From the NCBI GenBank assembly GCA_016209805.1, contig JACQVJ010000286.1:1-10167 (forward strand): 10,167 nucleotides of DNA. The letters run 5' to 3'. Positions within the stretch are counted from its first letter, which is position 1. Each line of letters opens with the position of its first letter. The notes under the pieces are model-generated. The model had not been told where the DNA came from, searched no databases, and saw only the letters and a list, made by a program, of their open reading frames with translations. This DNA is from Ignavibacteriota bacterium (lineage in GTDB: Bacteria > Bacteroidota > Ignavibacteria > UBA10030 > UBA6906). The position numbers and the translations under genes are program-made. Shown one piece after another: positions 6,861 through 10,167 of this stretch.

Positions 6861-7271
6861 TTACGCACGTTCAGCAATTCGCAACCGGTTCACCGCTCTC
6901 AAGAGAGCTACATGTGCGCGCAACACGTCAATATGTTCGTCATGAGAATGGAGCCTGCTCGATGCGCGATCTTTTGCAGACTTCGCCCGCTCAACATCGA
7001 TCTCCTCCGCACGCTCAGCAGTGTCGGCAAGAACAACCACATGGTTGTCTTTCACCTCGATAAACCCGCCACTCGTCGCGAACAGAGTGTCATTTCCCGT
7101 CGCATCCTTTACCTTGATCGTACCGATTTCCAAAGCCGAAAGAAATGGAGCGTGATCGTACAGAATCTGAAATCCCCCCAACACCCCCGGGGCTCCTAAA
7201 CTTGTCGCTTCGTTGCGATACACGACTTTTGACGGCGTTATGATTTCGAGCTTGAACGCTCTCTCGTACAT
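6861..7271 (-). CDS. atpC: F1F0 ATP synthase epsilon subunit
   Basis: 136 residues. Epsilon joins the gamma rotor to the c-ring and can inhibit hydrolysis. The N-terminal beta-sandwich shows FKLEIITPSKVVY (6-18), GAPGVLGGFQILYDHAPFL (26-44) and ATSGGFIEV (65-73). The C-terminal helical part (about 87-136, AERAEEIDVERAKSAKDRA onward) is retained, unlike the short epsilon chains of some green sulfur bacteria, so self-inhibition by the C-terminal domain is possible. The start ATG has SD GGAG at good spacing and lies 15 nt after the atpD stop. The pair forms an atpDC operon away from the other ATP synthase genes, none of which are in this window; this split is common in Bacteroidota/Chlorobiota. 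No clear terminator follows. Confidence 0.93.
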   Translation of the reverse strand: MYERAFKLEIITPSKVVYRNEATSLGAPGVLGGFQILYDHAPFLSALEIGTIKVKDATGNDTLFATSGGFIEVKDNHVVVLADTAERAEEIDVERAKSAKDRASSRLHSHDEHIDVLRAHVALLRAVNRLRIAERA

Positions 7272-7286
7272 CGAACTCTCCGCGGA

Positions 7287-8696
<1,410 letters not shown>

Positions 8697-8751
8697 TCAG
8701 TTCCTTTCTCTTGGGGCAACTGCAGGGTGGACACTTCCAAAAAGTTGCACC

Positions 8752-8780
8752 AATCTAAGAAAAGAGCCCCTTAAAATCAA
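8752..8780 (-). promoter_or_regulatory. Candidate promoter of atpDC
   Basis: On the minus strand TTGATT (8780-8775) and TAGATT (8757-8752) are 17 bp apart; each hexamer matches consensus at 4 of 6 positions. Transcription would start near 8745, about 50 nt before the atpD ATG. It is the best candidate in the 94-nt gap between ypdA and atpD, but read-through from ypdA is equally possible. Confidence 0.45.
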
Positions 8781-8790
8781 ACAGAGATTC

Positions 8791-9765
8791 CTATGACATC
8801 TCCTGCCGCTGCCGGGATAAGATCGCAGAGACAATTACCGGCCCATGTGTGCGTCCATTCTCGACGAACACTTTGTTGTTGTTCTTGCCTGCGACGATCG
8901 AGCCGGCAACGTACAAGCCGGCCACATTCGTCTCCAGAGTTTTCTCATCAAAACAAGGAGCCATAGTTTCAGGATTGATCTGCACACCATAGCGTTCAAG
9001 GTGTGTGGTATCCGGATGGAAGCCGATGAGGACAAACGTGAAATCGCTCTTGAGGTTCTGAACTCCATCGGGTGTCTCTACGGTGATAGATCCGCCCTTG
9101 ATCTCGCGAACCCTCGACTCGAAGAGTGCCTTCACTTCACCGGCCTTGATGCGATTCTCGATATCGGGTAGGATCCAGTATTTTACTCCATCACTCAGCT
9201 TCTTCCCCCGATGGATGAGCGTCACGCGTACTCCATGTCGGTACAGATCCAATGCAGCCTCAACTGCTGAGTTTCTTCCTCCAACAACGGCAACATCACA
9301 TCCAAAGAACTCGAACGGCTCACGATAATGATGGAATACGTTGGACAGCGACTCGCCCGGAACACCAAGCATATTGGGATTATCATAGTACCCCGTCGCA
9401 ACGACAACATTCCTTGCGGAGTAGGACTTGCCGTTTCCCGTCTTCACCACGAACTTCCTGTCTTCCCGAACGACCTCTTCCACCCTGTTGAACGGTCGAA
9501 TGTCCAATTGATAGTGGTCGCACACTTTCTGGTAGTAGTTCAAAACATCCACACGAGTCGGTCGAACCATTGAGATAACAAACGGCACGTCGCCTATCTC
9601 CAGCAGCTCGGGCGTGGAAAACCAGATGACGTTTGTGGGAAATCGACGGATCGAATCCAACGCGCTCCCTTTGTCGAGCACGATTGCCCCCAGCCCGGCT
9701 TTCTTTGCCTCTATTGCACATGAAAGGCCTGCCGGTCCGGCCCCGATGACGATCATTTCAACCAT
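8791..9765 (-). CDS. ypdA: YpdA-type FAD/NADPH thiol-disulfide reductase (putative bacillithiol disulfide reductase)
   Basis: 324 residues, the usual length. YpdA (Bdr) uses NADPH to reduce bacillithiol disulfide in Firmicutes; Chlorobi make the related N-methyl-bacillithiol, so a similar role is plausible here. The FAD Rossmann motif is GAGPAG (8-13). SIRRFPTNVIWFSTPELLEIGDVPF (in part 38-62) is typical of the family, ATGYYDNP (123-130) ends the FAD domain, VVGGRNSAVEAALDL (160-174) is the NADPH-binding fold, and IAG-type FAD closure is seen in GLYVAGSIVAG (283-293). There is no CxxC redox pair, unlike thioredoxin reductase. At the place of the S. aureus Cys14 (GPCG) this protein has Ala12, with Cys16 nearby. 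No SD is evident before ATG 9765; Met4 is an alternative start. Confidence 0.85.
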   Translation of the reverse strand: MVEMIVIGAGPAGLSCAIEAKKAGLGAIVLDKGSALDSIRRFPTNVIWFSTPELLEIGDVPFVISMVRPTRVDVLNYYQKVCDHYQLDIRPFNRVEEVVREDRKFVVKTGNGKSYSARNVVVATGYYDNPNMLGVPGESLSNVFHHYREPFEFFGCDVAVVGGRNSAVEAALDLYRHGVRVTLIHRGKKLSDGVKYWILPDIENRIKAGEVKALFESRVREIKGGSITVETPDGVQNLKSDFTFVLIGFHPDTTHLERYGVQINPETMAPCFDEKTLETNVAGLYVAGSIVAGKNNNKVFVENGRTHGPVIVSAILSRQRQEMS

Positions 9766-9805
9766 ATGTTTGCATCTGCGTTTTCATGGTCAGACTTCAA
9801 ACAGA

Positions 9806-9831
9806 GAACGCCACCCGTTACAGTGGCGTTC
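9806..9831 (-). terminator. Hairpin downstream of tRNA-Thr
   Basis: GAACGCCAC (9806-9814) pairs with GTGGCGTTC (9823-9831) to give a perfect 9-bp stem with an 8-nt loop, starting 8 nt after the tRNA 3' end. The trailing sequence on the minus strand is TCTGTTTG, a poor T-tract. It is a plausible terminator of the tRNA transcript and lies upstream of ypdA. Confidence 0.6.
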
Positions 9832-9838
9832 ATTACAT

Positions 9839-9914
9839 TGGAGCTGGCGACCAGACTTGAACTGGTGACCTGCTGATTACGAATCAGCTGCTCTACCGAC
9901 TGAGCTACGCCAGC
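9839..9914 (-). tRNA. tRNA-Thr (anticodon CGU)
   Basis: A complete cloverleaf on the minus strand: acceptor GCTGGCG/CGCCAGC, D-arm GCTC-AGTCGGTA-GAGC, anticodon arm GCTGA-TTCGTAA-TCAGC with anticodon CGT, variable loop AGGTC, T-arm ACCAG-TTCAAGT-CTGGT, discriminator T and an encoded CCA (9841-9839). All stems pair fully. It reads ACG threonine codons. It is preceded upstream by two tandem truncated copies of its own 5' half, and no promoter lies directly ahead of it; transcription may start from the TAGAAT element near 10142. Confidence 0.95.
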
Positions 9915-9930
9915 ATTTTAGCACGCGATC

Positions 9931-10019
9931 GAATCAACTGCTCTATCAATCCGACACCGTCTTCGAGGTGTCGAGATCTCGTTCCGGTCGGAGACCGGAA
10001 CGGACTGAGCTACGCCAGC
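9931..10019 (-). pseudogene. Truncated tRNA-Thr 5' half, copy 1, split by palindrome
   Basis: From 10019 down, the minus strand repeats the first 17 tRNA nucleotides (GCTGGCGTAGCTCAGTC), then a 55-bp insert, then GATAGAGCAGTTGATTC, matching the D-arm and 5' anticodon stem with two changes. Similarity ends inside the anticodon; the T-arm and 3' acceptor are missing. It cannot fold into a tRNA. Confidence 0.85.
9948..10002. repeat. 55-bp palindromic element, copy 1
   Basis: The insert is made of nested palindromes: CGACACC/GGTGTCG (9952-9958 and 9967-9973), CGAGATCTCG (9972-9981) and CGTTCCGGTC/GACCGGAACG (9980-9989 and 9993-10002, perfect 10-bp stem with GGA loop). Compared with the intact tRNA it sits between the D-loop bases at plus-strand positions corresponding to 9897 and 9898. 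It resembles REP-like or Rickettsia-type palindromic elements in design, but I recognise no named family. It has no coding capacity. Confidence 0.75.
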
Positions 10020-10035
10020 ATTTTAGCACGCGATC

Positions 10036-10124
10036 GAATCAACTGCTCTACCAATCCGACACCGTCTTCGAGGTGTCGAGATCTCGTTCCGGTCGGAGAC
10101 CGGAACGGACTGAGCTACGCCAGC
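10036..10124 (-). pseudogene. Truncated tRNA-Thr 5' half, copy 2, split by palindrome
   Basis: Same structure as the copy at 9931-10019, offset by 105 bp and differing at one base: it reads GGTAGAGC on the 3' side of the D-arm, exactly as the intact tRNA does. It has the single G-to-A change in the anticodon stem (read as AACTG on the plus strand) and ends at the same point of the anticodon. Confidence 0.85.
10053..10107. repeat. 55-bp palindromic element, copy 2
   Basis: Base-for-base identical to the element at 9948-10002, at the same place in the second truncated tRNA. Perfect identity of both copies suggests they spread by duplication of the whole 105-bp unit rather than by two insertions. 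Confidence 0.75.
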
Positions 10125-10141
10125 ATTCTTGTAGCTGGCAT

Positions 10142-10147
10142 ATTCTA
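10142..10147 (-). promoter_or_regulatory. Candidate -10 box ahead of the tRNA-Thr array
   Basis: The minus strand reads TAGAAT at 10147-10142 (5/6 match to TATAAT), placing a start near 10135, just before the first tRNA-like 5' end. The -35 would fall at about 10165-10170, mostly beyond the window, so the promoter cannot be confirmed. It is the only promoter-like element seen upstream of the intact tRNA. Confidence 0.3.
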
Positions 10148-10167
10148 AGAAAAAATCAGGAGTTTTC

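Larger units (their letters stand above)
9898..10127 (-). repeat. Tandem 105-bp repeat of tRNA-Thr 5' halves with palindromic insert
   Basis: The segments 9898-10002 and 10003-10107 are two full 105-bp units identical except at 9946 (T) versus 10051 (C). A third partial unit (10108-10127) then diverges. In minus-strand order each unit has the 3' side of a tRNA D-arm plus 5' anticodon arm, a 15-nt linker containing GCGTGCTAAAA, and the tRNA 5' end; the 55-bp palindromic insert joins the tRNA parts. The innermost unit runs directly into the intact tRNA gene, whose 5' end it shares. Confidence 0.95.

Noticed and set aside
9915..9943. TAAAAT as a promoter -10 just before the intact tRNA
   Set aside because: It touches the tRNA 5' end, so transcription would begin inside the tRNA, and there is no -35 (GAGCAG) at the proper distance.
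9898..10127. CRISPR array reading of the 105-bp repeats
   Set aside because: The units are head-to-tail copies with no unique spacers; the repeated part is a tRNA half plus a palindrome, and only two full copies exist.
9898..10127. Split or permuted tRNA with a D-loop intron
   Set aside because: The fragments lack any T-arm or 3' acceptor half, and no bulge-helix-bulge splice motif is seen; the intact tRNA next door does the job.

Overview
This window is ordinary bacterial chromosome of middling GC content: densely packed housekeeping genes with short gaps and a few regulatory intergenic regions. The gene set suggests a member of the Bacteroidota/Chlorobiota (FCB) side of the tree, perhaps Ignavibacteria-like. 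It has a detached two-gene atpD-atpC operon, a pyruvoyl-dependent arginine decarboxylase and a YpdA-type thiol-disulfide reductase. Several promoters are of the plain TTGACA/TATAAT type and many genes have Shine-Dalgarno (SD) sequences, which argues against classical Bacteroidia. This placement is inference from gene content, not from a search.

Layout. (1) 1-142, minus: the 5' end of a dihydrolipoamide dehydrogenase gene, preceded by an attenuator-like set of overlapping hairpins. (2) 308-2762, plus: tandem promoters and then smpB, tyrS and a pyruvoyl-dependent arginine decarboxylase gene with a TTG start. (3) 2784-2818: a shared hairpin terminator. (4) 2842-3746, minus: a lytic transglycosylase lipoprotein gene with its own strong promoter and a long leader. 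(5) 3836-6813, minus: one promoter drives an unknown 238-residue protein, GDP-mannose pyrophosphorylase, an RlpA-like lipoprotein and a divergent RpiB-family protein; the last three genes overlap or nearly touch. (6) 6861-8780, minus: atpD-atpC with a candidate promoter. (7) 8791-9765, minus: ypdA. (8) 9839-10147, minus: an intact tRNA-Thr(CGU) behind two tandem 105-bp units. Each unit carries a truncated 5' half of the same tRNA gene, split in the D-loop by a 55-bp palindromic element.

How the genes work together. smpB and tyrS serve translation (ribosome rescue and Tyr charging) and are co-transcribed with a polyamine-pathway enzyme. The manC operon joins activated-sugar supply (GDP-mannose) with envelope remodelling (RlpA) and a sugar-phosphate isomerase homologue. 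The nearby lytic transglycosylase also acts on peptidoglycan. AtpD and AtpC are parts of F1-ATPase.

Most worth a second look: the tRNA-Thr fragment/palindrome array at 9898-10140; the RpiB homologue with Asp in place of the catalytic Cys and an unusual N-terminal module; and the attenuator-like leader in front of the lipoamide dehydrogenase gene. I saw no CRISPR array, transposase, phage gene or complete novel defence system.
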